From: Streptomyces marinisediminis
GTDB taxonomy: Bacteria; Actinomycetota; Actinomycetes; Streptomycetales; Streptomycetaceae
Length of the DNA stretch: 64,000 nt
Assembly (NCBI RefSeq): GCF_026262575.1
Contig: NZ_JAPKFL010000025.1
Span: forward strand, 19,782-83,781
Direction: 5' to 3'
The translations under genes and the position numbers were made by a program. A model generated the notes under the pieces. The model was not told where the DNA came from, ran no database searches, and saw only the letters and a program-made list of their open reading frames with translations. Shown in pieces: positions 8,297 through 16,498 of the stretch (within the stretch, counting starts at the first letter, position 1; the number at the start of each line of letters is the position of its first letter).

Positions 8297-9574
8297 ATGG
8301 GAGACTTTGACGCCGACGTCATCGGGATCGGCTTCGGCCCCTCCAACATCGCGCTCGCGGTCGCGCTGGAGGAGCTCTACCCCGACGTGCGGGCGGTGTT
8401 CCTGGAGAGCCGGGCCGCCCCCGGGTGGCAGAGCGGCATGCTGCTGAGCGGCTCCGACATCCAGCACCACCCGGTGCGGGACCTGGTCTCACCGCGCAAC
8501 CCGCAGAGCCGCTACAGCTTCCTGAACTTCCTGCACGTGGAGGGGCGGCTCTTCGACTTCCTCAACCTCAACATCCCCTTCCCGCTGCGCAAGGACTACG
8601 CGCGCTACGTCACCTGGGCCGCCCGGCACTTCGACGACCAGGTGCGCTACGCGTGCCCGGTGGCGGGCGTGAGCGCGCCGGACGGCGAGCGCGGCGCCAC
8701 GGTGCACCTGGCGGACGGGCGGGAGCTGCGCGCACGCTCCGTCGTCCTGGCCCCCGGCCGGCCGCCGCTGGTGCCCCCGGCGTTCCAGGCGCTGGCCGAC
8801 GACCGGGTGTTCCACTACGTCCGGTACCTGGAGCACGTCGAGCGCATCGCAAAGCGCCCCGGGGCGCACATCGCGGTCATCGGCGGCAGCCAGGGCGCCG
8901 CCGAGGTCAGCCTGGACGCCGCGCAGCGCTTCCCCCGAAGCCGCGTCACCAACGTGCTGCGCGGCTTCGGCTACCGGCAGAAGGACCTCAGCCCCTTCAA
9001 CGGCGAGGTGTTCTTCCCGGAGTTCGTCGACTACTACTACGACGCCTCGCCGGAGTCCAAGCGCGACCTGGACCGGCAACTGCGCTACACCAACTACTCG
9101 GCGGCCGACATGGACGTCCTGACCGCCTACCACACCCGGCTCTACGAGCAGCGGCTCGACGGCGACCACCAGATCCAGCTCCGCCGCAACACCGACGTCA
9201 CCGGCGTCACCGCGCGCGAGGACGGCATCGCCCTGGAGCTGACCGAGCGGCACGTGGGGGAGACGACCCGGCTGGACGCCGACTTCGTCGTCCTCGCCAC
9301 CGGGCTGCTGGACCTCACCGACGAGGACGGGCCCCAGTTCCTGCCCCCGCTGCTGGACGGGGTCGCCGGCTCCGTGGGCCGCACGCCCACGCGCTACGCC
9401 CGGGTCGGCCGCGACTACCGGCTGCTGCCCGCCGCCGGCGCGGAGCTGCCGCCGATCTACCTCAACGGCCTGTGCGAGACCTCCCACGGCCTGGGCGACG
9501 CCGGCTCCTTCAGCCTCGTCTCGCTGCGCGCCGCGGCGATCGCCGACAGCGTCAGCAAGGTGCTCGTCCCCTGA
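8297..9574 (+). CDS. L-lysine/L-ornithine N-monooxygenase (SidA/IucD family)
   Basis: 425 residues, ATG at 8297 after GGAACGGGAG. It is a flavin-dependent N-hydroxylating monooxygenase: FAD motif GIGFGPSNIALA (residues 10-21), the family block WQSGMLLSGSDIQHHPVRDLVSPRNP, an NADPH motif VIGGSQGAAE (about 194-203) and the late ATG motif VVLATGLLD. Such enzymes hydroxylate the side-chain amine of Lys or Orn. In siderophore clusters the product is acylated to a hydroxamate. Here no acyltransferase of that kind, no NRPS or IucA/C enzyme is present; instead a cupin and a MetRS-like enzyme follow, as in hydrazine pathways such as Spb38/Spb40. I therefore infer it supplies N-hydroxylysine (or N-hydroxyornithine) for N-N bond formation. 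First gene of an apparent operon. Confidence 0.87.
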   Translation: MGDFDADVIGIGFGPSNIALAVALEELYPDVRAVFLESRAAPGWQSGMLLSGSDIQHHPVRDLVSPRNPQSRYSFLNFLHVEGRLFDFLNLNIPFPLRKDYARYVTWAARHFDDQVRYACPVAGVSAPDGERGATVHLADGRELRARSVVLAPGRPPLVPPAFQALADDRVFHYVRYLEHVERIAKRPGAHIAVIGGSQGAAEVSLDAAQRFPRSRVTNVLRGFGYRQKDLSPFNGEVFFPEFVDYYYDASPESKRDLDRQLRYTNYSAADMDVLTAYHTRLYEQRLDGDHQIQLRRNTDVTGVTAREDGIALELTERHVGETTRLDADFVVLATGLLDLTDEDGPQFLPPLLDGVAGSVGRTPTRYARVGRDYRLLPAAGAELPPIYLNGLCETSHGLGDAGSFSLVSLRAAAIADSVSKVLVP

Positions 9575-9625
9575 ACCCCCGCCTCCCGCGCGCCGGGAGG
9601 CGTCGCGAACCGAAGGAGTGACCGC

Positions 9626-9982
9626 GTGCAGATACACGGTTGGGCAAGCGACGACCTCGGCTTCGAGCCCGACTACAACGTGCGGGCCCAGCGGCTGCCC
9701 CGCTTCGAGGGCGCCGACGAGCCGTACGAGGGCGGCGCCTGGGTGGTGGTGGCGCCGCACACCACGATGACCGAGCACGTCAACCCCGACGGGGAGTCGG
9801 AGCTGTTCTACATCGTCTCCGGCAGCGGGGAGCTGGAGGTGGCCGGGGAGCGGCGGCGGGTGAAGTTCGGCGACTCGGTGTTCATCCCGCCCGGCGACTC
9901 CCACCTGCTCGTCAACGACGGCGAGGAGCCCGTCGTCTTCCTCTCCCTGTGGTGGGGCGGGAAGCCACGGCACACCGCCTGA
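9626..9982 (+). CDS. Stand-alone cupin, probable N-N bond-forming half of a split hydrazine synthetase
   Basis: 118 residues, GTG at 9626 with GAAGGAG nine bases upstream, 51 bp after the monooxygenase. It is a single cupin barrel: motif 1 is TEHVNPDGESELFYIVSGSGEL and motif 2 GDSVFIPPGDSHLL. Motif 1 has one His plus Glu instead of HXH, so the metal site may differ from classic Fe/Mn cupins. In Spb40-type hydrazine synthetases a Zn-binding cupin domain is fused to a MetRS-like domain and rearranges the amino-acyl ester of an N-hydroxylated amine into a hydrazine. The position next to the N-monooxygenase suggests the same job here. The function is inferred; the cupin fold is clear. Confidence 0.8.
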   Translation: MQIHGWASDDLGFEPDYNVRAQRLPRFEGADEPYEGGAWVVVAPHTTMTEHVNPDGESELFYIVSGSGELEVAGERRRVKFGDSVFIPPGDSHLLVNDGEEPVVFLSLWWGGKPRHTA

Positions 9983-10018
9983 CCCCCGCGCACCCCCGAC
10001 CCGACCCGGAGACCCGAC

Positions 10019-11278
10019 ATGACCTCCCCCGTGAGCACCGCGGACTCCCGCCCCTACGACGACCTGCTGCGCCCGGACATCCTGCGCGACCCCTACCCGG
10101 TGTACGACACCGTCCGCGAGGCGGAGCCCGTCTGGTGGAACCCGCACCTGGACGCCTGGCTGCTGCTGCGGCACGACGACGTGCTGGACGCGCTGGGCCG
10201 CCCCGAGCTGTTCTCCTCCGACCGCACCACCGCCTTCCTCGGGCACCTGGACGAGAGCGAGGAGGAGCGCTTCCGGGAGTGGGCCGACATGCGGCGGCGC
10301 ATGATGCTCTACAACGACCCGCCCCGGCACACCCGGCTGCGCCGCCCCGTCCAGCGCGGGATGAGCGTCCGGCTGGCCCAGCAGATGCGGCCCAAGATCC
10401 AGCGCGTGGTGGACGAGCTGGTGGACGACGTCATCGAGCGCGGCGCGTGCGACGGCATCCAGGACCTCGGCTACCACCTGCCGGTGATCCTCAACTCCGA
10501 GCTGATCGGCATCCCGGAGCCGGACCGCCAGAAGGTCAAGGGGTGGACGGCCGACTTCGTCGCGGCCATCAACGCCGGCGGGGCCAACGTGCCGGTCACC
10601 GAGCTGGAGCGCGGCCAGAACGCGATCCTGGCCATGCGCGAGTACTTCACCGACCTGGGCGCCCGCAAACGTGCCGAGCCGCAGGAGGACCTGCTGTCCT
10701 CGCTCGTCTCCCGCGACCAGGACCCGCTGGAGGGCGACGACCTGGTCGCCACCTGCATCGTGGTGATGTTCGCCGGGCTGGAGACCGCGCTCAACCTCGT
10801 CGGCAACGGCCTGCTGGCCCTGCTCCGCAACCCCGACCAGCTTGACCTGCTCATCGCCCGGCCGGAGCTGATGCCCTCGGCGGTGGAGGAGTTCCTGCGC
10901 TACGACGGCCCGCTGCACCTGGTGGGGCGCATGGCCACCGAGGACGTCACCCTGCGCGGACGCACCATCGCCCGGGGGGACAAGGTGCTGGTGATGCTCG
11001 GCGCCGCCAACCGCGACGGGGCCGCCTACACCGACCCGCACCGGCTCGACATCACCCGCCAGGAGACCCGGCACCTGTCCTTCAGCCACGGCATCCACTA
11101 CTGCCCGGGCGCGGAGATCTCCCGCATCATGGGCGAGCTCTCCTTCGGCACGATCCTCACCCGGATGCGCGACCTGCGGCTGGGCGACGGCGAGCTCGAG
11201 TGGCAGCCCAACCTCTCCTTCCGCGGACTGCGGCGGCTGCCGCTGGAGTTCACCCCCGGCCCCCGCACCACCGCCTGA
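10019..11278 (+). CDS. Cytochrome P450
   Basis: 419-residue soluble bacterial P450. The I-helix has MFAGLETALN (AGXXT-like acid/threonine motif replaced by AGLET), the K-helix EEFLRY (EXXR), and the heme loop FSHGIHYCPGAE with Cys362 as heme ligand. It follows the cupin by 36 bp and its TGA overlaps the ATG of the next gene, so it is part of the operon. In this context it might oxidise (dehydrogenate or hydroxylate) the hydrazine product or a partner amino acid, but the substrate cannot be read from sequence. No ferredoxin gene is adjacent. Confidence 0.93.
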   Translation: MTSPVSTADSRPYDDLLRPDILRDPYPVYDTVREAEPVWWNPHLDAWLLLRHDDVLDALGRPELFSSDRTTAFLGHLDESEEERFREWADMRRRMMLYNDPPRHTRLRRPVQRGMSVRLAQQMRPKIQRVVDELVDDVIERGACDGIQDLGYHLPVILNSELIGIPEPDRQKVKGWTADFVAAINAGGANVPVTELERGQNAILAMREYFTDLGARKRAEPQEDLLSSLVSRDQDPLEGDDLVATCIVVMFAGLETALNLVGNGLLALLRNPDQLDLLIARPELMPSAVEEFLRYDGPLHLVGRMATEDVTLRGRTIARGDKVLVMLGAANRDGAAYTDPHRLDITRQETRHLSFSHGIHYCPGAEISRIMGELSFGTILTRMRDLRLGDGELEWQPNLSFRGLRRLPLEFTPGPRTTA

Positions 11279-12510
11279 TGGCGGCGACCACGGCGCACAC
11301 CGCGGACGTGGCCGTGCTCGGGGACGGCGTGGTGGGCGCGGCCGTCACCCACCACCTCGCGGCCCGTGGCGCCCGGGTCACCCTCGTCGCGCCCGGGCGC
11401 GCCCACCCGCACAGCGCCACCCGCCGGACGGCCGCTCAGGTGCGCGTGCACCACGGCGACCCCGACGCCGCCCGGCTGGCCGCGCTCAGCCTGCCCACCT
11501 GGCGGGAGTGGCCGCGGGCCGTCGGCGGGGACTGCGGCTTCCGGCGCACCGGCTTCGCGTTCCTGTGCGGCCCCGACGAGGTGCCCGCGCTGCACCGCTC
11601 GGTGGCCGAGCTGACCGGTCTCGGCGTGGAGACGGCGGTGCTGGACCCGGCGGAGTTCGCCGCCGGGCAGCCCGCGCTGGACCTGCGGGGCGTCGCCGCC
11701 GTCGCCGTGGAACCGCACGGCGGGTACGCCGATCCGGCGCTGGCGCGGGACGGCTACCTGCGCCGCGCCCGGGACCGGGGGGCGCGGCTGGTCACCGCCG
11801 CGGGCGGGGCCGCGCTGGTGCGCCGCGGCGAGCGGGGCGTCCGCGTGGTGGCCGGCTCCGCCGAGGTGTCGGCGGGCCACGTGGTCCTCGCGGCGGGGGC
11901 CTGGTCGGGCGCCGTCCTGGCCGGCCTCCGGGGGACGGGGCGGGAGGGCGCGCCCGGCGGCGGCGCCGACCGGGGCGCCGCCGCCCTCGCCGCGGCGCTG
12001 CGGGCGCGGCGCTACGGCTGGGCCCTGGCGGACACCCCGGCCGCGGACGCGCTGTGCATGGTCATCGACGGCGTCGCGGGCACCTACTTCCGCCCGCACA
12101 GCGGCGGCCGGGTGCTGTTCCGGGTGCCGCTGCCGTCCGCGACCGCCGCGGCGCCGCCCGCGCACGACCCGGGGACGGCCGTGACCGCCCCCGAGGTGGC
12201 CGCGGGCCGGGAGCTGGCCGCGCGCCGGCTGCCGGACCTGGCCGCCGCCCCGGTCACGGCCGCCACCGCCGGGTGGGAGTCCTGCTCGGCGGACGGACGC
12301 CCGCTCATCGGCCCCGCCCCGGGCCTGCCGGGGCTGTACCTGGCCACCGGCTTCAGCGGCGGCGGGTTCAAGACCGCCCCGGCGGTGGGGCGGGCCGTCG
12401 CCGCCGAGCTGCTGTCCGGCGCGGAACGCGCCGAGCTCGCCCCCTACCGCCCCGAGCGGTTCGTCACCGGCTCACCCCGACCCGTCAGCCCGCGCTACCG
12501 GCACCTGTAG
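11278..12510 (+). CDS. DAO-family FAD-dependent amine/glycine oxidoreductase
   Basis: 410 residues. I take the ATG at 11278, overlapping the P450 stop as TGATG. It has the Rossmann FAD motif VAVLGDGVVGAAVTHHL (residues 11-27), a second dinucleotide-side motif VVLAAGAWSG, and the C-terminal block WESCSADGRPLIGPAPGLPGLYLATGFSGGGFKTAP typical of the sarcosine/glycine oxidase (DAO) family. In known hydrazine pathways a DAO enzyme cleaves the lysine-derived hydrazine intermediate to release hydrazinoacetate or similar. I infer the same step here. Translationally coupled to the P450. Confidence 0.87.
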   Translation: MAATTAHTADVAVLGDGVVGAAVTHHLAARGARVTLVAPGRAHPHSATRRTAAQVRVHHGDPDAARLAALSLPTWREWPRAVGGDCGFRRTGFAFLCGPDEVPALHRSVAELTGLGVETAVLDPAEFAAGQPALDLRGVAAVAVEPHGGYADPALARDGYLRRARDRGARLVTAAGGAALVRRGERGVRVVAGSAEVSAGHVVLAAGAWSGAVLAGLRGTGREGAPGGGADRGAAALAAALRARRYGWALADTPAADALCMVIDGVAGTYFRPHSGGRVLFRVPLPSATAAAPPAHDPGTAVTAPEVAAGRELAARRLPDLAAAPVTAATAGWESCSADGRPLIGPAPGLPGLYLATGFSGGGFKTAPAVGRAVAAELLSGAERAELAPYRPERFVTGSPRPVSPRYRHL

Positions 12511-12520
12511 GCGATCAGAG

Positions 12521-13405
12521 ATGAATCCACTGTCCCGACTGCGTGCCCGCGTCCGGCGCGCGGCAGCACCGACCACACACCGCACCGGCCGCCGCGCCGG
12601 GCCGCCCCCGGCGCGCCCTCCGCGCCCCGGGGCCGCCGCGGACTCCGCCCGGGCGGCGGGCCCCCCGGCGGACCCCCCGGCGGGCGAGACCGGCGCGGGC
12701 GGGCCCGGGGCGGCGCGCGGCCCGTGGGGCGGCGGCCGGGTGGGCTCCGCGCTGCGCCGCGCCCGCGAGGACGTGCACGTCGTCTGCGCCAAGGACCCGG
12801 CGGTGTGCAGCCCGTGGGAGGTGCTGCTCTACCCGCACCTGCACGCGCTGTGGCTGCACCGCCTGGCCCACGCGCTGTACGTCCGCGACCACCGCGTCGT
12901 CGCCCGGGCCGTCGCCCTGTTCGGCCGCAAGGTCTCCGGGGGCATCGACATCCACCCCGGCGCGCGCATCGGCCGCCGCTTCTTCGTCGACCACGGCTGC
13001 GGCGTCGTCATCGGGGAGACCGCCCGCATCGGCGACGACGTCATGCTCTACCACCTCGTCACGCTCGGCTCCGTCGGCTGGTGGCACGACGCCACCCGCG
13101 CCCCCGGCGCACAGCGCCACCCGACCCTGGGCGACGGCGTGGTGGTGGGCACCGGCGCCTGCGTGCTCGGACCCGTGGAGATCGGCCCGGGCAGCGTCAT
13201 CGGCGCGAAGTCGGTGGTGATGACCTCGCTGCCCGACCGCAGCCGGGTGCGCGCCGGGCTCGTCCTCCCGCACGGCCAGGACCGGGGCGGCGAGCACCGC
13301 GGACCGGCGAACGGCGCCGTGCTCCCCTTCCGCTCCGGCGAGCCGGGCTCCGGCGACCAGCGCCCCGGCGGCCCGGGCGCCGGGTACCGGCGCGAGGCGG
13401 AGTGA
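12521..13405 (+). CDS. Serine O-acetyltransferase-like (CysE family) hexapeptide acyltransferase
   Basis: 294 residues, 10 bp after the oxidoreductase. Residues 76-250 match CysE: an alpha-helical segment with DPAVCSPWEVLLYPHLHALWLHRLAH, then a left-handed beta-helix with IDIHPGARIGRRFFVDHGCGVVIGETARIGDDV. The catalytic His pair of CysE (Asp-His...His) appears to be kept in FVDHG and in LYHLV. The first 75 residues and the last 45 are low-complexity Pro/Gly/Ala/Arg, so a start at the GTG at 12740 is possible, though no ribosome site supports it. CysE makes O-acetylserine; in this cluster it could activate Ser for beta-substitution or acetylate the hydrazine. Both roles are inference. Confidence 0.8.
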   Translation: MNPLSRLRARVRRAAAPTTHRTGRRAGPPPARPPRPGAAADSARAAGPPADPPAGETGAGGPGAARGPWGGGRVGSALRRAREDVHVVCAKDPAVCSPWEVLLYPHLHALWLHRLAHALYVRDHRVVARAVALFGRKVSGGIDIHPGARIGRRFFVDHGCGVVIGETARIGDDVMLYHLVTLGSVGWWHDATRAPGAQRHPTLGDGVVVGTGACVLGPVEIGPGSVIGAKSVVMTSLPDRSRVRAGLVLPHGQDRGGEHRGPANGAVLPFRSGEPGSGDQRPGGPGAGYRREAE

Positions 13406-13496
13406 CGCGGCCCCGTCCGCCCCGCGCCCCCGCCCGCCGTCCCCGCCCGCCGTCCTCCCCGCCCGCCGTCCCTCCCGTGGAAAGGACCGCAACGGC

Positions 13497-15116
13497 ATGG
13501 CCAGGAACGTCCTCATCACCTGCGCCCCACCGAACCCCAACGGCGACCTGCACCTGGGCCACCTCTCGGGCCCGTTCATGGGCGCCGACGTGCTGCGCCG
13601 CTACCTGCGGGCGCGCGGCGTCCCCGTGCGCTACGTCTCCTACACCGACGACCACTCCTGCTACGTCCCCCGGCGCGGCGCGGAACTGGGCTGGGACGCC
13701 CGCACGACGGCGTTCCGCTACACCCGGCGCATCGAGGAGAGCCTGACGCTGGCCGGGATGCTGCCCGACTACTACGCGCACCCGCACCGGGAGCCGCTGC
13801 ACGACGCCCTGGTCCGCGAGCACTTCCTCGCGCTGCGGGACCAGGGGGTCGTCACCGAGCGGGACGTGCCCACGCCCTACTGCACCACCTGCGAACGCCA
13901 CGTGTACGAGGCGTACGTGCGCGGCGCCTGCCGCTTCTGCGCGGCGCCCAGCGACGGCACCTACTGCGAGGAGTGCGGGCTGCCGCAGGACCCCGGCGGG
14001 GTGCTCGACGGCCGCTGCGTCACCTGCGGGGGCGCCCCCGAGACGCGGTGGCAGACCCGGCTGGTGGTGCGGCTCGCCCCGTTCGCCGACCGCCTGGCCG
14101 CCCTGTACGCGGACGCCACCTGGCGGCCCCGGGTGCGCGACTACTGCCTGCGGATGGTCGAGCGCGGCCTGCCCGACGTGCCGATCAGCCGCCGGGACGA
14201 CTACGGCGTCCCCGTGCCGCTCGACGGCTGGGAAGGCCACGTGCTGGACACCTGGTTCAGCGGCGTCTTCGGGTACATGGCCGCCACGGCCGCGCACGGT
14301 GCGGCGCTCGGCGCGCCCGAGGAGTGGCGCACCCTGTGGCGCGACCCGGACACCGAGCTCGTCCACTTCATCGGCTTCGACTGCGGCTTCTCGCACGCCG
14401 TGCTGTGGCCGTCGCTGCTCATGGGGCTGGGCGGCTACGTCACCCCCGCGCACGTGATCAGCAACGAGTTCTACACGCTGGAGGGGGAGAAGTTCTCCAC
14501 CAGCCGGGGCCACGCCATCTGGGGCTCGGAGTTCCTGCGCGACGCGCACCCGGACGCGGTGCGGCTGCACCTGTGCCTGACCGCCCCGGAGCGCGCCAAG
14601 TCCGACTTCCGGCTGGACGACTTCGCCCGCACGGTCGGCACGGTGCTGGTGGACGGGGTGGAGGGCTGGGCGTCCGCGGTCCTGCGCCGGCTGGCCGAGG
14701 GGCACGGCTCGCTCGTCCCCGACGTCCGGCGCGCCGACTGGCCGGCCGGTCTGCGGGAGCTGGTCGAGACGCTGCCCGGCGACCTGGCCCGGCACCTGGA
14801 GCCGGACGGCTTCTCCCCGCGGGCCGCCGCGGCCCGGCTGACCGGCGCGGTGGAGCAGGCCGCGGAGCAGCTCCGGTCGGTGCCCGCGGCGCCTCCCCGG
14901 GACACCGCCGCCGCGCTGGCCGCCCACGCCGAGCTGCTCGGCGTCGTCGCCGCCGTCAGCGGCCCGCTGATGCCCACCTGGTCCGCGCACGCGGCCCGGC
15001 AGGTCGGGGTGCCGGCCGGCTTCGACGGCGTCGACTGGCCGGGGGGCGGGGCCCTGGTGCCAGGCGGCACGCGGGTCGCCGCCGCCTACCCCCGGCTGTT
15101 CGCGCCCCGGCCGTGA
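13497..15116 (+). CDS. Methionyl-tRNA-synthetase-like enzyme, probable amino-acid-activating half of a hydrazine synthetase
   Basis: 539 residues with a class I synthetase catalytic core: HLGH at residues 19-22 and the KMSKS-like loop EKFSTS at 331-336. A connective-peptide insert carries four CXXC pairs (CTTC, CRFC, CEEC, CVTC; about residues 125-180), i.e. a MetRS-type zinc knuckle. The C-terminal part is short and lacks an obvious tRNA-binding extension. It sits inside a secondary-metabolism operon with an N-monooxygenase and a cupin. In Spb40, Tri28 and ForK-type enzymes, such a MetRS-like domain activates an amino acid and esterifies it to an N-hydroxylated lysine before N-N bond formation. 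I infer that role; a housekeeping MetRS is unlikely given the context. Confidence 0.85.
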   Translation: MARNVLITCAPPNPNGDLHLGHLSGPFMGADVLRRYLRARGVPVRYVSYTDDHSCYVPRRGAELGWDARTTAFRYTRRIEESLTLAGMLPDYYAHPHREPLHDALVREHFLALRDQGVVTERDVPTPYCTTCERHVYEAYVRGACRFCAAPSDGTYCEECGLPQDPGGVLDGRCVTCGGAPETRWQTRLVVRLAPFADRLAALYADATWRPRVRDYCLRMVERGLPDVPISRRDDYGVPVPLDGWEGHVLDTWFSGVFGYMAATAAHGAALGAPEEWRTLWRDPDTELVHFIGFDCGFSHAVLWPSLLMGLGGYVTPAHVISNEFYTLEGEKFSTSRGHAIWGSEFLRDAHPDAVRLHLCLTAPERAKSDFRLDDFARTVGTVLVDGVEGWASAVLRRLAEGHGSLVPDVRRADWPAGLRELVETLPGDLARHLEPDGFSPRAAAARLTGAVEQAAEQLRSVPAAPPRDTAAALAAHAELLGVVAAVSGPLMPTWSAHAARQVGVPAGFDGVDWPGGGALVPGGTRVAAAYPRLFAPRP

Positions 15117-15234
15117 GCCCCGCCGCGCGCACCATCGCGCCCGCGCCCGCGCCCGTGCCCCGCCCGGCGCCGGTGCCGCCCGGCGCCCCTCCCCGACCCC
15201 GTCCGACTCCCCCCCCACCCCCGGAGGTCCGCCC

Positions 15235-15969
15235 GTGCCCCTGATCTCCCGAAGCGCGTTCGACCACTTCGAGGCCACGGCCGCCGGTCCGGCCGCCGAC
15301 GACTACGGCCTGACCGGCCGCCAGCCCTTCACCGTCCTGCGGGAAGTCACCCGGGCGCTGCAACCGGTGCCGCTGAGGTTCGCCCGGGCCGGGCGGCCCC
15401 GGGGCGTCACCCTCACCGGGCTGCGGCTCGCCCCGGACAGCGGCGTCCTGCTGCGCCGGGTCTGCGACCCGGACACGCCGCTGCACGTGCTGAGCTGGTC
15501 CTGGGACCTGAGCGGGGACCCGCCGCTGGTCGGCCCGGCGGCGGACGCCGACCCGGCCCGCTGGACGGTGCCGTGGGACGGCGCGCAGCGGCGGCTCGAC
15601 CCGGCCGCGCCGCTCGCCTTGGTGCCGCCCCGGCGGGTCGTGGGCTGCCAGTCGGTCCGTGTCATCCTGTGGCAGTCCCACCGGGGCGCCGACCCGGGGA
15701 CGGTCACCGAGGAGGTGGTGGCGGCGCTGCGGCACAGCAGGCTGGCCGCGACCCTGGCGACCCTCGCCTCGGACGCGGAGACGACGATGATGACCGCCGT
15801 CGGCGTCCGCGAGGCGGCCGGGGAGCTCGGCCGGGAGGTCGCGCCCGTCCTGCGCGCCCTGTGCAGCGACTACGTCGACTTCTTCGAGGGCTTCTTCCCG
15901 GTCACCGACGGCGCCGACCGCACCGAGCGGTTCACCGGTTACTACAGTGAGTTGACCCTGCACACGTGA
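15235..15969 (+). CDS. Unrecognised protein in the hydrazine-type operon
   Basis: 244 residues from the GTG at 15235, with GGAGG eight bases upstream. I do not recognise a family. It has no signal peptide or membrane segment. The first 140 residues look beta-rich (VTLTGLRLAPDSGVLLRRV, PLHVLSWSWDLSGDPPLVG, VVGCQSVRVILWQSHRG). The rest looks helical (TEEVVAALRHSRLAATLATLAS) and ends in FFEGFFPVTDGADRTERFTGYYSELTL. It begins 118 bp after the MetRS-like gene and ends 10 bp before the second cupin, so it is probably co-transcribed and pathway-specific. It could be a carrier, lyase or protective protein; nothing in the sequence decides. Confidence 0.8.
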   Translation: MPLISRSAFDHFEATAAGPAADDYGLTGRQPFTVLREVTRALQPVPLRFARAGRPRGVTLTGLRLAPDSGVLLRRVCDPDTPLHVLSWSWDLSGDPPLVGPAADADPARWTVPWDGAQRRLDPAAPLALVPPRRVVGCQSVRVILWQSHRGADPGTVTEEVVAALRHSRLAATLATLASDAETTMMTAVGVREAAGELGREVAPVLRALCSDYVDFFEGFFPVTDGADRTERFTGYYSELTLHT

Positions 15970-15979
15970 GGAGACGCCC

Positions 15980-16321
15980 GTGCCGAACGAGCCGGACCAC
16001 GCGGAGTTCGCGCGACTGGTGGAGGAGGGCGAGGCGAGCGGCCGGCGGTACCTGGAGTTCCTGCGCCGCCCCGCCATGAGCGCCGGACTCTACGCGCTCG
16101 CCGCCGGGGACGAGGACCCCCAGCAGCCGCACGCCGAGGACGAGTTGTACGTCGTCGTGGAGGGCCGCGCGACCGTGCACGTCGGCGGGGACACGCGCCC
16201 GGTCGGCCCCGGCTCGGTCGTCTACGTGCCCGCCGAGATGCCGCACCGCTTCAGCGACATCACCGAGGACCTGCGCGTCGTCGTCGTCTTCGCGCCCCCG
16301 GAGAGCCGGCCGACGAGCTGA
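15980..16321 (+). CDS. Small cupin protein, last gene of the hydrazine-type operon
   Basis: 113 residues, GTG at 15980 with GAGGAG upstream, 10 bp after the previous gene. It is a single cupin barrel with motif 1 QPHAEDELYVVVEGRATVHVG and motif 2 GSVVYVPAEMPHRF. The presumed metal ligands are the His of PHAEDE, its Glu and the His of MPHRF. It resembles small cupins of unknown function more than the first cupin (9626-9982). It could isomerise or degrade an intermediate, or be the partner of the MetRS-like enzyme instead of the first cupin; which of the two makes the N-N bond is open. Confidence 0.82.
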   Translation: MPNEPDHAEFARLVEEGEASGRRYLEFLRRPAMSAGLYALAAGDEDPQQPHAEDELYVVVEGRATVHVGGDTRPVGPGSVVYVPAEMPHRFSDITEDLRVVVVFAPPESRPTS

Positions 16322-16366
16322 GGCCGCGACGGTGCTCGCGGGGCCCGGGCCTTCCCGGGGCGCGTC

Positions 16367-16469
16367 CGGGCCTCCGGGCGCCGGGTTCGGCCCCGGGCCT
16401 CCGGGCGCCGGGTTCGACCCGGGCGTCCGGGCGTCGGGTTCGGCCCCGGGCCTCCGGGCGCCGGGTCCA
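16367..16469. repeat. Four imperfect copies of a ~27-bp GC-rich tandem repeat
   Basis: The unit is close to cgggcctccgggcgccgggt followed by tcggccc, in four diverged copies between the last cupin gene and the CGNR gene. No ORF of merit spans it. It may also form hairpins that end transcription from both sides. Confidence 0.6.
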
Positions 16470-16498
16470 GGCGCTGGGCTCCGTGCGGTGCGCCCGGG

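Noticed and set aside
8297..9574. Siderophore (hydroxamate) locus based on the N-monooxygenase
   Set aside because: No acyl transferase of the IucB/SidF type, NRPS or IucA/C synthetase, and no iron uptake genes are nearby; the MetRS-like and cupin genes fit hydrazine chemistry better.
13497..15116. Housekeeping methionyl-tRNA synthetase
   Set aside because: It is embedded in a secondary-metabolism operon, has a short C-terminus and a KFSTS loop; a tRNA role cannot be fully excluded from sequence alone.
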